Positions 32,357 to 45,232 of a stretch of DNA of 64,000 nt are shown piece after piece. The notes beneath the pieces are model-generated. The model was given only the letters and a program-made list of their open reading frames with translations. It ran no database searches and was not told where the DNA came from. Made by a program: the position numbers and the translations under genes. Position 1 is the stretch's first letter, and every line of letters starts with the position of its first letter. The stretch comes from Trifolium pratense (Eukaryota > Streptophyta > Magnoliopsida > Fabales > Fabaceae): the NCBI RefSeq assembly GCF_020283565.1, contig NC_060059.1, forward strand, positions 5,339,501-5,403,500, read 5' to 3'.

Positions 32357-35300
32357 AAAGTTGACAAGTCATTTTGAGTGTGTCAGAATCTGTAAATTCC
32401 ACAAGAACCCACTACCTAGAGAGAGAAAAAAATGTTACTTTTTGTGTCACATTGATATAGAGAGAGAAAATGGGGTAAGGAAAGTTTTGTTTTTTATTAT
32501 CAGTGTTCTTATTACAGCTACTAGTGAAGCTCCCATTTGCCAGATTTCATAGATTTGTGGTGTGAATGTTGCAATAGAGATCAAAGTTTGGTTCTTTTTG
32601 TGATTTTGTTCATGCCCATTTGAAGTGTTTTGATGATTTTGGATCTCTACTTTGGATTTTGATTAGTGTTATTTTCACTTGGTAAGTTTTCTTTTGGATC
32701 TAAAATGTTTCATTTTCACATTTATGAATGTTTGTAGTTTTGTTGAGCTTATTCAATGTTTTTCTCATGACTTATGAACACCGTCTTTTTCTTCCTATGA
32801 TGTCACTGTTTCTTGTTTTTCTGTGTATCTAGTCTTTTTCTAGATTTCTCTTTTCTTTGTTCCTTAACTCTCTTGATGTCATTGTTTACCAGAAACATTT
32901 TTCTTTGTTTTGGACAAATAAGGAAACATGTTTGAACAACAACTGTAGTACATTTGATTCTACCTATGGTAGTAGTAGATTTCTCATTTAATTAACTTTT
33001 AATTTTTTTTGTCATTTCATGTGTTTGATTTTTTCTGTTCATGTTTAGGATCTCTTAATTTCTGCAAAATAGATGTCTTTAATGTTTGTTCTTTCTTCTT
33101 GTGTTCTTATGATGCTCTCTTTTTTTTTTTTTTACAGTTATCCTGATTTTGAATTTTCAAAGCTGCTGGAACATAAAATTCTATTTGTAACAAGAAGATA
33201 TTGAAGCTGTGTCCAATTGAGCAGGTAATGCAACATCCATGTCAATAATAGAGTATATAATTTTTTTATAGATTTTTTTTTTTGAAGATTTTTTATATTA
33301 TTATAGATTATTAAACCATGGGAATAAAGTAAGATTTCATGAATCTGGACTATGCTTATTAAACATACTATGTGTTCTTTTATTGATGTTAGGTGAAAGA
33401 AGAGGAGAAGCTAAAGAGTGTCGTAGTATATAGAAATTGGTGGTGGAAATCTATATACTGATATCTAGGTCTGGAGTCATTATCTAGCCTTTGCGGTGTT
33501 GCGAAATCCAAACCTGCTTTGCTGTTGTTATTTGCTGGAGTTTTGGCAACCATGTTACATTCTGACTCGAGGCGCTTATATTCTTGGTGGTGGGATAGTC
33601 ACATTAGCCCAAAGAATTCAAAATGGCTTCAGGAAAATCTTACAGGTTTGTCTCTCATTGTGCTAGAAGTTCTATGGATTGAAAGCTGTGTGTTGGGTTA
33701 GGGAAGTATTTGCTGGAATTGAACATTTGATGAGATCACAATGATGGTGCACACACGTTTCCTCTTTCTATGGACATGCATACTAATATGCGGCTGATTT
33801 TTGTTAAGCCAAATTTCATCAAAATACAACCATTTATTCTAATATATTTAATGAAAATCCATGGTTTGGCAACCTTTAAGTGACAATTTTTATGTGTTTA
33901 TACTTTCTATAGACATGGATGCAAAAGTCAAAGCAATGATCAAGCTTATTGAAGAGGATGCAGACTCTTTTGCAAGAAGGGCAGAGATGTACTATAAGAA
34001 GCGGCCAGAACTCATGAAATTAGTTGAGGAGTTCTACCGAGCATACCGTGCATTAGCAGAGAGATACAATCATGCAACAGGGGAGCTACGTCAGGCACAT
34101 AGAACTATGGCAGAAGTATTTCCCAACCAAGAACCTTTTATGCTGGCTGATGATTCACCATGTAGTTCTTCAGGGCCCGAGGGTGAACCACACACCCCTG
34201 AAATGCTACATCCAATTCGTGCATTCCTGGAGCAAGTTGATGCACAGAAAGATGCACTAGGTCTAAGCAGAAAGGGTCTAAAGCAGCTGAATGAGATCTT
34301 TGATTTTTCTCAGTCATCGGCTGAAAAACAGGATGCGAAGATTCAGAACCATTCTGAGTCTGAACAGGCGGGGAGAGCAGAAATTGAACTGGAAGCCTTA
34401 AAGAAAACTCTGACTGATATACAGTCCGACAAGGATTCTATCCTTCTTCAGTATCAGCAGAGTTTGGAGAGTTTATCTGAAAGGGAGAAAGAGCTTAATA
34501 AGGCACAAAATGTTGCTGAAGGCCTTGATGAACGAGCAAGCAAAGCCGAAATTGAAATTGGAATACTGAAGGAAGCCTTAGCAGAGCTAAAATCCGAGAA
34601 GGATTCTGGTCTAGTTCAATACAACCAGTGTCTGGAAAGGATAGCTAGCCTGGAGTCTATGTTATCTTTGGCTCAGCTGGAAGCAAAGGGGCATGATGAG
34701 AGGGCGGTGAAAGCAGACACTGAAGTTAAACGTCTCAAGGAAGAACTTGCCAGGCTGGAGGCCGAGAAGGATGCTGGTTTGCGTCTGTATGAAAAATCCC
34801 TTGAAAATATATCTTTTTTGGAGACCAAGATTACCGTTGCCGAGGAGAATTCCAGGATGCTAAATGAGCAAATTGAAAGAGCAGAGTTTGAAGTTAAAGC
34901 ATTAAGGCAAAAGCTTGTCGAACTGAATGAAGAGAAAGAAGCTGTATCTGTCCTGTACAAGCAGTGCTTGCAGACGATATCTTCAATGGAGAGTGAAATT
35001 TTGGTCGCCCATGAAACTTCTGAATGGCTGAAAAAAGAAATTGAGCTAGGCGCAGAAAAACTAAAGACCGCGGAAAAACATTGTGACACAATGGAGAAAT
35101 CAAATCATTCTCTTCAGCTAGAGGCTGACAATCTAGTGCAGAAAATTTCTTTAAAAGATCGAGAGCTTCTCGAGAAGCATAATGAGTTTGAGAGGCTGCA
35201 GACTCTGATGCATGAAGAGCATTCTCGTTTTCTTCAAATTGAATCTACTCTGCAGACTCTGCAAAAGTCGTACTCTCAGTCACAAGATGAACAAAGATCT

Positions 35301-38300
35301 CTTGCTTTGGAGCTCAAACACGGGCTTCAGCTGTTGGAGGACCTTGAACTTTCCAAAAAAGGTTTTAAAGAAGAAATGCAACATATTGTGGAAGAAAACA
35401 AGACTTTGCATGTGCTTAACTTCTCTTCCACTAGGACCTTAAAAGATCAGCAAATTGAAATTTCTAAGTTGAAGGAGATTAAAGAGAATCTGGAACGAGA
35501 ATTTGTCATAAAAGTTGAAGAAAGCAATTACCTCCTAAAGGAATCTCATCAAATAAAGGATGAGATTCATGGCTTGAATGATAGATACCGAGCTATACTG
35601 GAAGATCTAGAGTCTGTTGGTTTGAATCCTAAATGTTTTGCAGCATCTGTGATGGATTTACGAAATGAGAACTCAAAACTAAAGGAGGCGTGCAAAGTTG
35701 AACGAGATGAGAAAGAAGCTCTTTGTGAAAAGTCAAAGGATATGGATAAACTTTTGAGTGAAAAAGCCTTTATGCAATGTTCCCTATCAAGTTTGAATGA
35801 AGAACTAGATGGAGTAAGAGATGCAGTGAAGAAATTTCAAGAGTCCTGCCATGTTCTGAAGGAAGAAAAATCCGTTCTTGTTGGTGAAAAATCAGCTCTA
35901 TTGTCACAGTTGCAAATTATCACCGAAAGTATGCAGAAGTTATTGGAGAAGAATGCCTTGCTAGAGAAGTCCATCTCTGATTCAAAGATTGAGCTTGAAG
36001 GGTTAAGGACTAAATCAAGTAGCCTGGAAGAATTCTGCAATTTGCTGAATAATGAGAAATCTAGTCTTCTTAATGAAAGGAGCATCCTGGTATCTCAGTT
36101 GGGGAGTGTCGAAGAGAAATTAAGTAACCTGGAAAAAAGGTTTACTAAACTGGAAGAAAAATATTCTTATATGGAGAAAGACAAAGAAAAGAGTGTTAAT
36201 CAAGTGGAAGAACTTCATGCTTTGCTTTCGGCACAAAAAGCAAAGCATGCTAATCACAAACATTCAAGTGAATCCCGGTTGGTGAATTTGGAGAATCTAG
36301 TTGTTCGGCTACAAGAAGAACGTCAGTTGGGGAAGGCAGAATTTGAAGAAGAACTTGGTAAAGCTGTAAATGCTCAAGTTGAGATGTTTATTTTACAAAA
36401 ATGTATGGAAGACTTGGAGCAGAAGAACATGGGCTTATTATTTGAATGTCAAAAACATGTTGAGGCATCGAAATTTTCTGAAAAAGTTATTTCTGAGTTG
36501 GAGGGTGAAAACCTTATGCAGCAGATGGAGGTAGAGTTCTTGCTTGATGAAATTAGAAAATTCAAAATGGGGATTAATAAAGTGTTTGGAGCTCTTCTTG
36601 TTGATCCAGACAGGAGATACGACAAAGGGTTCAAGCAAGAAGAAATTTCCATATCACATATTTTGAACAATATTGAGGGGTTGAAAGGTTCCCTTATGAA
36701 AACTCAGGAAGAGAAGCTGCAGCTACTTGTAGAGAATTCTGTCCTCCTGACAGTACTTTCACATCAAGAATCTGAAGGAAAAGAACTGGATTCCAAGAAA
36801 AGGAACCTTGAGCACGAGTTTGAAAATGCGAGACAGCAGAATGTGATGTTGCAGAAAGTTAAGCTTGAACTACAGGAGATGAACACGCAACTTAGGTTTG
36901 AATTGACCGAGGGAGAAGAAAGGGAGAACGCGTTGAAATCCGAAATGGAAATTCTTCATATGAAATTAGTAGATTTGCAGAAAGCAAATCTTATGTTTCA
37001 GGAAGAAAATCGTAAGGTACTTGAAGAGAAAAATTCACTAATTAAGAGTGTTTCAGAACTCAAAGATGCAAAGTCTGCTGCTGAAGATGAAAACAGTGTG
37101 ATGTTCCATGAGGCACTGAATCTAGAAAGCCTTAGCATGGTTTATGAGAGCTTTTTCATTGAGAAGGTCTTGGAACAAAAAGAATTGTCCAAACATCTGA
37201 GTGATCTTCACAGCATGAACAATAACCTCAAACAGGAGCTTGGTCTGTTAAGGGAACAGTTTGAGGCAAAAGAAGCGGAGAATGTTTATCTGAAGGAGTC
37301 AGTTGAGACGATGGATAAAGATCTGCAGGAAGCCAGAAATTCAAATGATGATTTAAGTCATCAAATTGAAAGTTCAGAGAATCTTCTTATGAAGAAGAAA
37401 ACAGAACTGTTAGAAAAAGAGGAGAGGCTAAAGGCCGTGGAAATGTTGAACGCAGAGTTTTGCAGAAATGTTGAAAAACTCAAAATGGAACAACAAGAAT
37501 CAAGACTGGTCAATGAAAATCTTGAGAGGCAGATTCTTGAACTATCGGAAGGTTGCGTGAATCACAAAAAAGAAATTGAACTCCTCAATGAAGCAAATAG
37601 AAATATCGTGTTAGAGATGAGATCATTACAGCAGGAAGTGGAACAGCAGAAGGCTAGAGAAGAAACGTTGAACTCGGAGCTGATGGATAGAACAAACGAA
37701 TTTCAACTTTGGGAGGCAGAGGCTGCTACATTCTATTTTGATCTTCAGATTTCATCCATTAGTGAAGCATTGTTGGAAAATAAGGTGAATGAGCTTAGTG
37801 GGGTTTGCTCAAGACTTCAAGATGAGAGTGCCGCGAAGACCTCGGAGATTGAAAAAATGACAGAAAGAGTTGGCCTTTTGGAAAGTGAAATTGGAGGACT
37901 GAAGGGTCATTTGTCTGCATATGTTCCGGTCATTAGTTCTTTGAAAGAGGATTTCGCTTCCTTAGAGCACACCATCCTTCGAACAAATAAAGCATCTTTT
38001 GTATGCAATCAAGAACCAAAGGTAGTATTCTGTTTTAGCTTGTTACCACATGCTTTAGTTTTCCTCATCGCACTCTCTTGTTAAATGAGCATATGAAGAT
38101 TATGTATTGTATTCTCCTTATTCTATTTTGTCATTAATGTGTCCAGGATGCCGAAATTGAAACTGGTATCGGAGAAAACATCAATCCAAGTGTAACAGAA
38201 AACAAAAGTGCTTTGACGCTGGACGGTGTTTCTGATTTGATAGGCATGAAGGAAAGGATTAGAGAAGTTGAAAGGTCCATGGTGGAAGAAATTGAAAGAC

Positions 38301-39539
38301 GTGTCAAAGAAGAAAATCTATCCTCTAAAACCAATCCAGGAGGAAAAGACTACAGAAAAGTGGAGAAGCTACTCAGGGACGAGAACACATTCGATCTCAA
38401 CACATGGAGAACAAAATCCGAAAATGGATCACTGATGAAAGATATTCCTCTTGATCACATATCAGACAACCCAGCTTCTAAGAATCGCAGGAGAAAGAAT
38501 AGCGGGACTGATGATGGTATGCTTGAGTTATGGGAAACCGCTGAACAGGACTGCTTTGGTGATGGTTCATTGGTTAGCAAAGCAATGAAAAGGAATTCTG
38601 ATCCAATGGAGGACATTATTACGTGCCATCAGTCGGATGCTTCGGGGAAATGCATGAACACCTCTTCAGAATTGGAGGCAGAAAAGGAATTAGGTGTTGA
38701 CAAGCTTCACCCGGCGAAAAGTATAAAGGAGAGAACGCAAGATGGCAAGAGGAGGAAGGTATTGGAGAGGCTTGTCTCGGATGCACAGAAACTGAACACT
38801 CTTAAGATGAGTGTGCAAGATTTGAAAATGAAAATGGAGACAAAGAAGAGAGGCAAAAAAGGAGATTACACTGAATATGAAACAGTTAAAAGACAAGTAG
38901 AAGATGTTGAAGAAGCTGTTGTGAAATTAGCAGATACTAATGATAACCTGACAAAGGAGATCAAAGAGAGTGTTCCGTCTTCCAGCAGAGATAATTCGGT
39001 GGAGTTGGAAAAGAGCAGACTCATCCAAAGAAAAAGAGTGATGGAGCAGGCACGAAAAAGTTCGGAAGAGATAGGACGATTGCAGTTTGACATGCAGAAC
39101 ATTCAATATGTTTTGCTGAAATTGAGTGATGAAAAGAAGCACAAAGGGAAGAACAGATTCTCTGGGAAAACAGTGGTGTTTCTGAGGGACTTTATTCACA
39201 TTGGAAACAAGAGTAGTAGCAAAAAGCGCAGCAAAGGGTGCTTCTGTGGAACCTCAAAGACTACAACTAATGAAGACTAAGAAAATCTAGTCTCTCACTG
39301 TGTTGTAAAGTACTTTACTTGAGATATTTCTATTCTAATCTAGCGTATCAATTCTTAGATTAGGCTTGAGGTTAGAACTTAAATGATCATAGTAACTTAT
39401 TTCAGATCTCTATGTTTTTAGCTTTAAACAAAACTTGTACTGTTTAGCTGAGGAATAGTTGTGTGTGGCAACTTATGAAAGCATGGATCAGAAAATAAGC
39501 TGTTTTTTCACTCTTTTTCTTCGATATTTAATTTCTCAT
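32357..39539 (+). repeat. Segmental duplicate of the NET1 locus (intact copy)
   Basis: Collinear with 6263-13321. It carries leader, putative 5' UTR exons (33138-33224 and the start of 33393-33645), the intact coding exons, and about 260 bp of 3' flank. It lacks the inverted insertions and poly(A) insertion of the other copy. Confidence 0.92.
33552..39280 (+). CDS. NET1: NETWORKED 1-type actin-binding coiled-coil protein
   Basis: NET1 proteins link actin filaments to the plasma membrane and plasmodesmata through the NAB (KIP1-like) domain. Exons 33552-33645, 33913-38021 and 38147-39280 join in phase, giving 1778 residues, close to NET1 family size. The NAB domain is at residues about 1-75: [59 protein letters not shown]. 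Residues about 150-1390 are almost continuous coiled coil rich in E, K and L. The C terminus has the NET1-type block [20 protein letters not shown] and a basic, Cys-containing tail. The canonical start codon position (MAT in relatives) is TTG here; ATG 33552, three codons later, is the first ATG in the two upstream exon segments, so it is chosen as the start. A non-functional sister copy lies at 7456-13088. Confidence 0.95.
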
Positions 39540-40133
39540 GAGATGGTAACTGTCTCAGAATTATTATGCTGGTCTCTCACTGAATATGAATAACCACACT
39601 TCTGAGAACTGTCCATAATTGAGCCACAAATTTGATACAAGTTTAAGTGGCTCTTGTTCAGGTCTTTTTTTTCCAATGCAAAGTCATGTTATGCAGTATT
39701 GTGTTAACGATTATGTAAATATTCTATTGGTTAAGAAAAGATGTAGAGAAATTGAGTCAAAAAAGAGAAGAGATGTGGGCAATTTTCAATATTATAATAA
39801 GAAAATGAGAACTCAAATCATTATAATATGAATCAATTAAAGTTTAATTCAAATACACTAAGACCACAAATATGGTCCCACAAATTTTCATAATTTTCCT
39901 CATTTCACATATTTTTGTAGTTTATATACAGTTTTTGGACACTTCTGAAATCAATAATCATTCCCTGCAATCAAATTTTACCACCTATTCTTCATAGTCA
40001 ATCATGGCGGCTAGCAACTATACTATACTGTTATTTATTGTTCCTCTAAACTTGCTCTCCAAACAAGATCTACCTAGTTGCTCCTATATAATTATATTCA
40101 AGCCTTGGATACATCAAAGCCAAATAATCTACG
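39540..40133. other. Intergenic region between NET1 and the acetyltransferase gene
   Basis: AT-rich, no gene seen. The last 100 bases before 40134 contain ctcctatataattatattc, a possible TATA box about 50 bases before the start codon. Confidence 0.5.
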
Positions 40134-40691
40134 ATGGAAGGAACTACAAGCTATTCCAAATCAGAGGGTGGTGTTGACTTGACTCAAATATCTCTTCGAC
40201 CCATTAGTCTTACTGATCTTGATGACCTAAAATTGTGGACCGGTGATGAAAAAGTGGCCAGGTATTGCACCTGGGAACCTTATACCAGCAAAGAAGAAGG
40301 CATCAACTTCATCCAAAACATAGCAAGCAAATCTCTATGGTTCAGAGCAATTTGCCTTCACAACCGTGCAATTGGATGCATCGATTTTCGGTCGGATAAC
40401 TATAGATGCAAGGAAAAATCTGCTGAACTTGGCTATGCTCTGAGCTCCATGTACTGGAACAAAGGGATTGCCACAATGGCTGTGAAACAAGTGGTTGAAG
40501 CTGCATTTAAGGAGTTTCAACACTTGGAGAGGCTTGAAGCTCAAGTCGATGTGGAAAATGTTGCTTCTCAGAAGGTGCTGGAGAAGGCTGGTTTTCGAAG
40601 GGAGGGAGTTCTCAGGAAATATTCCTTCATCAAGGGAAAAAGTAGAGATATGGTTATGTTCAGTGTTGTATCAAATGATCTTCAACTTTGA
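40134..40691 (+). CDS. GNAT-family N-acetyltransferase (RimJ/RimL-like)
   Basis: The predicted 185-residue single-exon protein fits the Acetyltransf_3 type of GNAT fold, which transfers acetyl from acetyl-CoA to an amine; its substrate is unknown. It opens with LRPISLTDLDDLKLWTGDEKV, as in RimJ/RimL-like proteins. The acetyl-CoA-binding motif A is ELGYALSSMYWNKGIATMAV (about residues 100-119), where N-K-G-I-A stands for the Q/RxxGxG/A loop. The C-terminal signature is VENVASQKVLEKAGFRREGV. No signal or membrane segment is seen. ATG 40134 is the first in frame, and a likely TATA box lies about 50 bases upstream. Similar plant proteins occur as small tandem families, but only one copy is in the window. 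Confidence 0.9.
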   Translation: MEGTTSYSKSEGGVDLTQISLRPISLTDLDDLKLWTGDEKVARYCTWEPYTSKEEGINFIQNIASKSLWFRAICLHNRAIGCIDFRSDNYRCKEKSAELGYALSSMYWNKGIATMAVKQVVEAAFKEFQHLERLEAQVDVENVASQKVLEKAGFRREGVLRKYSFIKGKSRDMVMFSVVSNDLQL

Positions 40692-40820
40692 TCTATTTGT
40701 TTTCAAATATGTCAACTATGGTGTTGTGCCATTTAAAATGTCTAAATAAATTTAATTGATGTTATGTCCCCAGCATTCATAAGCTACATGATCAAATGTC
40801 TAGATAAATTTAATATTGTA

Positions 40821-41091
40821 CTCCTTTCGTACCACAATATATGTAGCTTCGACACTTTTACACATATTAAAAAAGCTAATTAATTTTGTATGAAAAAGAA
40901 AAATTATGAGTTGATTTACAAAATTGTCTTTCATTTAGTGAATGGAAAAAATAAATTTTGGAATTAAAAGAAAATATAGTAAGAAATAGTTAAGGGTATA
41001 ATAGAAAAAATAGCATTAAATACATCATTGATAATATAAAATGACATATATATCCCGAAGTGACATATATTGTGGTTAGGAGAGACGAGAG
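40821..41091. mobile_element. Stowaway-type MITE
   Basis: Ends ctcctttcgtaccacaatat and atattgtggttaggagagac are inverted, flanked by TA on both sides (40819-40820 and 41092-41093). The interior is AT-rich and similar to the element at 55425-55704. The CTCCCTCC-type terminus and TA duplication are typical of Tc1/mariner-derived Stowaway MITEs. Confidence 0.8.
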
Positions 41092-41546
41092 TATCATTTA
41101 AGTTATTTTTTACTTTGATATTAATGCAAAGAGCAAATATGGAAACATAAACAATCAAAAGTGTGAAAGCAAAATGAGTTTTCATTCCCCTAAGAACCCT
41201 ACCACGAGCTACGACAAGAATGAGCGATGACAAGAATCGCGAGATTAAGTACCTATTTTCCATCAATTACAAGATGATGGAATCAAAGATGAAGGCGGGG
41301 AATGAATGATAAGTTTATATTAAATTTTCATGTGAAAATCATAGGTCATCACACCAAATTAGTGAATCACCAAACTGTCAATGCCCAGCATATATGACTT
41401 TCATGGTTCCAAACAAAATCCAAATATATGTTTAGTCAAAAATTGTTGTGCACTCAGATTACATAGAAACATCAGACTAAAGTTTAAACATAATAATATC
41501 ACTTAAAACATAACAGGAAACCTAAATGAAAGGATTTATCGCTAAA

Positions 41547-43618
41547 TCAAGCTCCAACAATTTCAGTAGGTTCCTCTGCCACGGTTTCTTCAGCAGGTCT
41601 GTCTACCTTTGTGCCAATGTCCTCAGAGTAATCACCATGAACCTACAAGGACCAAATAGCAATCAAATCAAACCAAAGATTGAAGTAATATGTTTATATT
41701 AAACAGAGATAACCATCACGTGTAGTTGAAAACAAAGTAAAGAACATCCGTGACTAAACAACCAAATATTTTTGTTCCGGTAACAATGTTATGAAAACAA
41801 ATCATTATGTGTGAATGCAGGGAAAAAAAAAAGTTTTTTTTAAAAATTACCTCCATCAATTTTCCAAGATCAAACTTAGGAGCTTTAAGGATCTTCACTT
41901 TACGAATGAACACATTCTGCAGAGGGTAAATGCTAGATGTGGCCTTCTCAATTTCTTTTCCAATCATTTCTGGAATGAACTTACGAACCAATTCCTTCAA
42001 ATCGCAGGATGTTGCTTGGTTGACCATGATCTCTCTCATCTTCCTACGGATCTGAACAAACAAATGTGTACTTTTAATTACTAATCCGCAATATAATTAG
42101 AAGGAAAATAAAGCATGGTCCTGAGTTCTTTTTGTTTACATAGAAGCATTTCATCAAAGAAAAGTGCAACAAAGAACTGTTGCTGGACAGTGCATACCAC
42201 GTTGAATACACAAATGTATGTGTCTAGAAAACAGTGTGAATTGAAAAGAAAAGCGGCAATGTATATACCTGTTTAATCTGGCTAGATTGAGCATAACAGG
42301 TCCTCTTCACCTGGTTAGTTCTCCTCTTGGTGAATCCAATGCAAAACATCCTCAATGTGTAATTATCAGTAGTCTTCACATCAACATGGGCTTCAATTAG
42401 AGATTGCCACTTACGAACCAATGACCTCAGTTTGTCGGTTGTGAAATTCATCCCCTATAGATCAAAAGAAAAAAAAAATCAAATTCAATAAGAATAACCG
42501 CAGCAACATTATGACCAAAAGATGACTCGGCAACCTATCATACCCAGAAATTTGTCAAAAGATTCTTCCCTTGAACATCTTCAGCTCTCAACCTAATCTT
42601 CCTGAAAGCATGTTCCTCGTCACCTTGAAGATCAGCCAATGAAACCTCAAACACTCTATGTTTAAGTCCATCTGAAGCAATCTGCCATTCAAAATAATCA
42701 TTTTCTAAATAAGTATGCAAAAGTCCAATGGAGCAACTTTCAGCAAATCTATATAAAAAAAACTAGGCATCCTTGTTATTCCATAAAACCAACACACAAA
42801 AGCTTTAACAATTACATATTGTTTCCACATCCTATAGAGATATAACGATAACAAAAATGTCCAAATAGTAAGCAGCTACAACAATGCTTAACTTCTCTCA
42901 GTATACTCTGTCCATGGGTATTTGAACTAATCTACTGACACAAGTACTTAAGTGATTGTACAGTAGAGCTTAAGCTTATGAAAACAACTTATGACATGTC
43001 CATGAGCTATTTTTTCAGCTTATTTCCACAAGCCCTCCAGAATAGCTTATATGAAAATAGTTTGACTTTATCTTTTGTTATAAAAATAGTTTAGACAAAC
43101 ACTTGTATGATAATCACTTATATTATCGGCTCTTAATCTATTTATCTAAACAGGCCCAAATATTAATCTAATTAAACTATCAATCATCATCACTTGTATA
43201 AATACAACGAACATACAATGCAACCAAGCAAAATAGAATCCTACATTTGTATACAACTAAAGCAGACCAAAACTCAACAACTACCTAACCAAATCAAAGC
43301 AAATATCAGAAAACATTATAACAAAGAGGAAAAAAATACCTTGGTACCCTGAGTACGAGATACGAGGGTTTTGCCGACATTTTTCACTTGGAAAACTGAA
43401 GGAGCCTTAATGTCATACCAATCCTTCTTGGCAAAGGGATCAGCTCTACAAATTCACAGCAACCAAACAGATCAAAACCCAGAATTCAATATGAATATAA
43501 AATCCAAAGAAAATTATAAAAAATGAAACTTTGGAAGAAAATAGAAAAAGGGTACTAACGCTTTCTTCTTGCCACCTTTCTTCCCCTTTGAGATGCGTTT
43601 GTTCTTCCCAACAGCCAT
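41547..43618 (-). CDS. RPS3A: 40S ribosomal protein S3a (eS1)
   Basis: Six exons join in phase: 43618-43560, 43445-43340, 42681-42544, 42454-42269, 42051-41851 and 41642-41547, giving 261 residues, the usual plant length. The protein is a core component of the small cytosolic ribosomal subunit near the mRNA exit. Recognisable pieces in order are [96 protein letters not shown] and an acidic end, [19 protein letters not shown]. All introns are GT-AG. Intron 2 (42682-43339) hosts a truncated MITE. A telo-box, AAACCCTAA, lies 86 bp upstream of the ATG and is typical of plant ribosomal protein promoters. Nothing suggests inactivation, so this is the clearest housekeeping gene of the window. Confidence 0.97.
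42940..43157 (-). mobile_element. Truncated MITE inside intron 2 of the RPS3A gene
   Basis: One end is tttatctaaacaggccc at 43141-43157 (GGGCCTGTTTAGATAAA when reversed). The body has repeated aagctta/ataagc words such as agcttatgaaaacaacttat and gacatgtccatgagc. This is the pattern of a very common legume MITE with GGGCCTGTTTGG ends. The other terminus is degenerate, so the left edge is approximate. Confidence 0.6.
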
Positions 43619-43703
43619 GGTTGTTCACTGTTTGAAGAAAATAAGAGTTAGTGACGGCTGAGATTACAGAACAAACAGCAACAATGGCACAAAATATATA
43701 TAT

Positions 43704-43722
43704 AAACCCTAACCTTTTTATA
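43704..43722 (-). promoter_or_regulatory. TATA box and telo-box of the RPS3A promoter
   Basis: On the minus strand TATAAAAAGG (43713-43722) is followed by TTAGGGTTT (43704-43712), the reverse of the telo-box AAACCCTAA. Telo-boxes near the transcription start co-regulate plant translation genes in dividing cells. The start codon is about 90 bases further on. Confidence 0.7.
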
Positions 43723-43976
43723 GTACTGTCTTGTTATCTTCAATTCGATTCAACGATGTTTGGTTGCCACCGTTTTCGGTTTGTGATGTAGGGTTTTTCT
43801 CATATATGGGTTTGGGCTTGGGCTTTTCTGCTTTTTGTACATCGTTTTTGTAAAGGAATCCGAAGGCCTTTTTTCACAAGAGTAATACTATAATAGGGGA
43901 AATATTTACCCCTATATTTATATCCTCACCCCTACAAAACAAACAAGTTTCATATGTACTCAAAGTTTTAGGAAAA

Positions 43977-44103
43977 TGCTAACCAATTCCCTTGGGATAC
44001 TGGTTAGGTAAAATGACCTTGAAACTTGTGTAATTTTTCTTTTCAATCAAAATTTTACGGCTTTTGATTTTTTTAACTAGTGTCCCGGAGTGACTAGTTA
44101 GCA
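43977..44103. mobile_element. Short MITE with about 30 bp inverted ends
   Basis: The left end reads tgctaaccaattcccttggg then atactggtta. The right end, reversed, reads tgctaactagtcactccggg then acactagtta. The ends match at most positions. The element is 127 bp and non-coding; the superfamily is uncertain. Confidence 0.6.
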
Positions 44104-44202
44104 TGATACAAAGTTTTATTTCTTTTATCATTTGATTTCATACTAAAAGTTTTATGTAATTGAATAATTTTTTTGAGAAACGTAAATTAAAAAAAAAATC
44201 AC

Positions 44203-44315
44203 TTAGGTTGGTCTAGTGGAATTGCCTTGAGATTTGGGAGTGCACTCTTCCTTAAGGTCTCGGGTTCGATACTCTGATACCATTTTGAGCGGACTAATTT
44301 AGATTCTTAAAAAAA
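44203..44315 (+). mobile_element. tRNA-derived SINE (family 1)
   Basis: It carries ttaggttggtctagtggaat (A box), aaggtctcgggttcgatact (B box) and the tail agattcttaaaaaaa. It is closely similar to 28764-28890. No clear target duplication was found. Confidence 0.75.
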
Positions 44316-44665
44316 GTTTAAGACCCTGTTTGGCCCAACTTATTTTTTACTTTTCTTACTTCTCTTTAGAAGAAATAGAGGGGTAAAAAATTGTATTATA
44401 CTTTATTTCTCCTTAAAAGAATTAAAAAAAATAAAGTAAGGAAGTAAAAAATAAGGAGAAGTTAGGTCAAATATAAATTTTTATCTTTTTACTACTTTTA
44501 AGGAGAAAAAAAAAAAGTAAAAAAAAAAGTAGAGACAAACGAAACTTATGAGGAGTCAACTTAGTAAAAATAGTTTGATTTCTAATTTCAAGACGCATAA
44601 TTTAAATCTCATACGGAGAATGATAATTAATTAATGTTATTTTTTTATGAAAAAATAATGGGTCA

Positions 44666-44831
44666 TGTTAACTTGTGCCCTAAGGGCACATGTTAAGCTA
44701 TCTAAAAATAGAAATATAGCATTTAATGATACAAAGAATTTAATGTTTAGATAATTGAATACACCACAAGTTAAATAAATTTTTTCCATATTTATCTTCT
44801 TAACATGTGCCCTTAAGGGCACAAGTTAACA
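44666..44831. mobile_element. MITE with 32 bp near-perfect inverted ends
   Basis: Starts tgttaacttgtgccctaagg and ends ccttaagggcacaagttaac plus a. Each end is itself palindromic around GTGCCCTTAAGGGCAC, so four hairpin-forming half sites occur in 166 bp. The interior is AT-rich. Confidence 0.75.
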
Positions 44832-45064
44832 TTCTCCAAAAATAATTAGGTTACGAGGCTCACCAGTCACAGGAAAATTCAAAACTCAAATAACGCTAAC
44901 ATAGATACTTGGTTAATGTTACTTTAATTAATATTATATTTGTTCATTTTTATAAGTATTGAGTCACCTTTAAAATTTATCAAATAAATAATTGATACAT
45001 TGGATCTATTTGATAGTGGATTAATGTGTAAATTAGTGAAAAAACACTAAACATAAAACATATA

Positions 45065-45232
45065 AAAGACACTATGTTCTTTTATGTTATTAACTCGGAT
45101 GTTATGAGCATATACACTGATTCATTGTTATTTGTTTTTAGCGAAATTGAACACGTAATAATTTTGATTAATGTATTTTCTATGAATTTAAATGAATGAA
45201 TACAGTTGTTTTTTTAGTAAAAAAAAAACATA
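45065..45232 (+). mobile_element. Probable 3' end of a non-LTR element (second copy)
   Basis: Shares landmarks in the same order with 22290-22645 (ttgtttttagcga, aatgaatgaat and a terminal A run). Confidence 0.45.

Noticed and set aside
33861..33914. Start of NET1 at ATG 33861 ([10 protein letters not shown]...)
   Set aside because: It lies in intron 1. Splicing from 33645 to 33913 gives the conserved NAB domain, and the same intron sequence occurs in the dead copy.
35212..35442. Overlapping ORFs in other frames inside NET1 exon 2 and on its minus strand
   Set aside because: They are shadows of the long coiled-coil frame; the same shadows appear in the dead copy.
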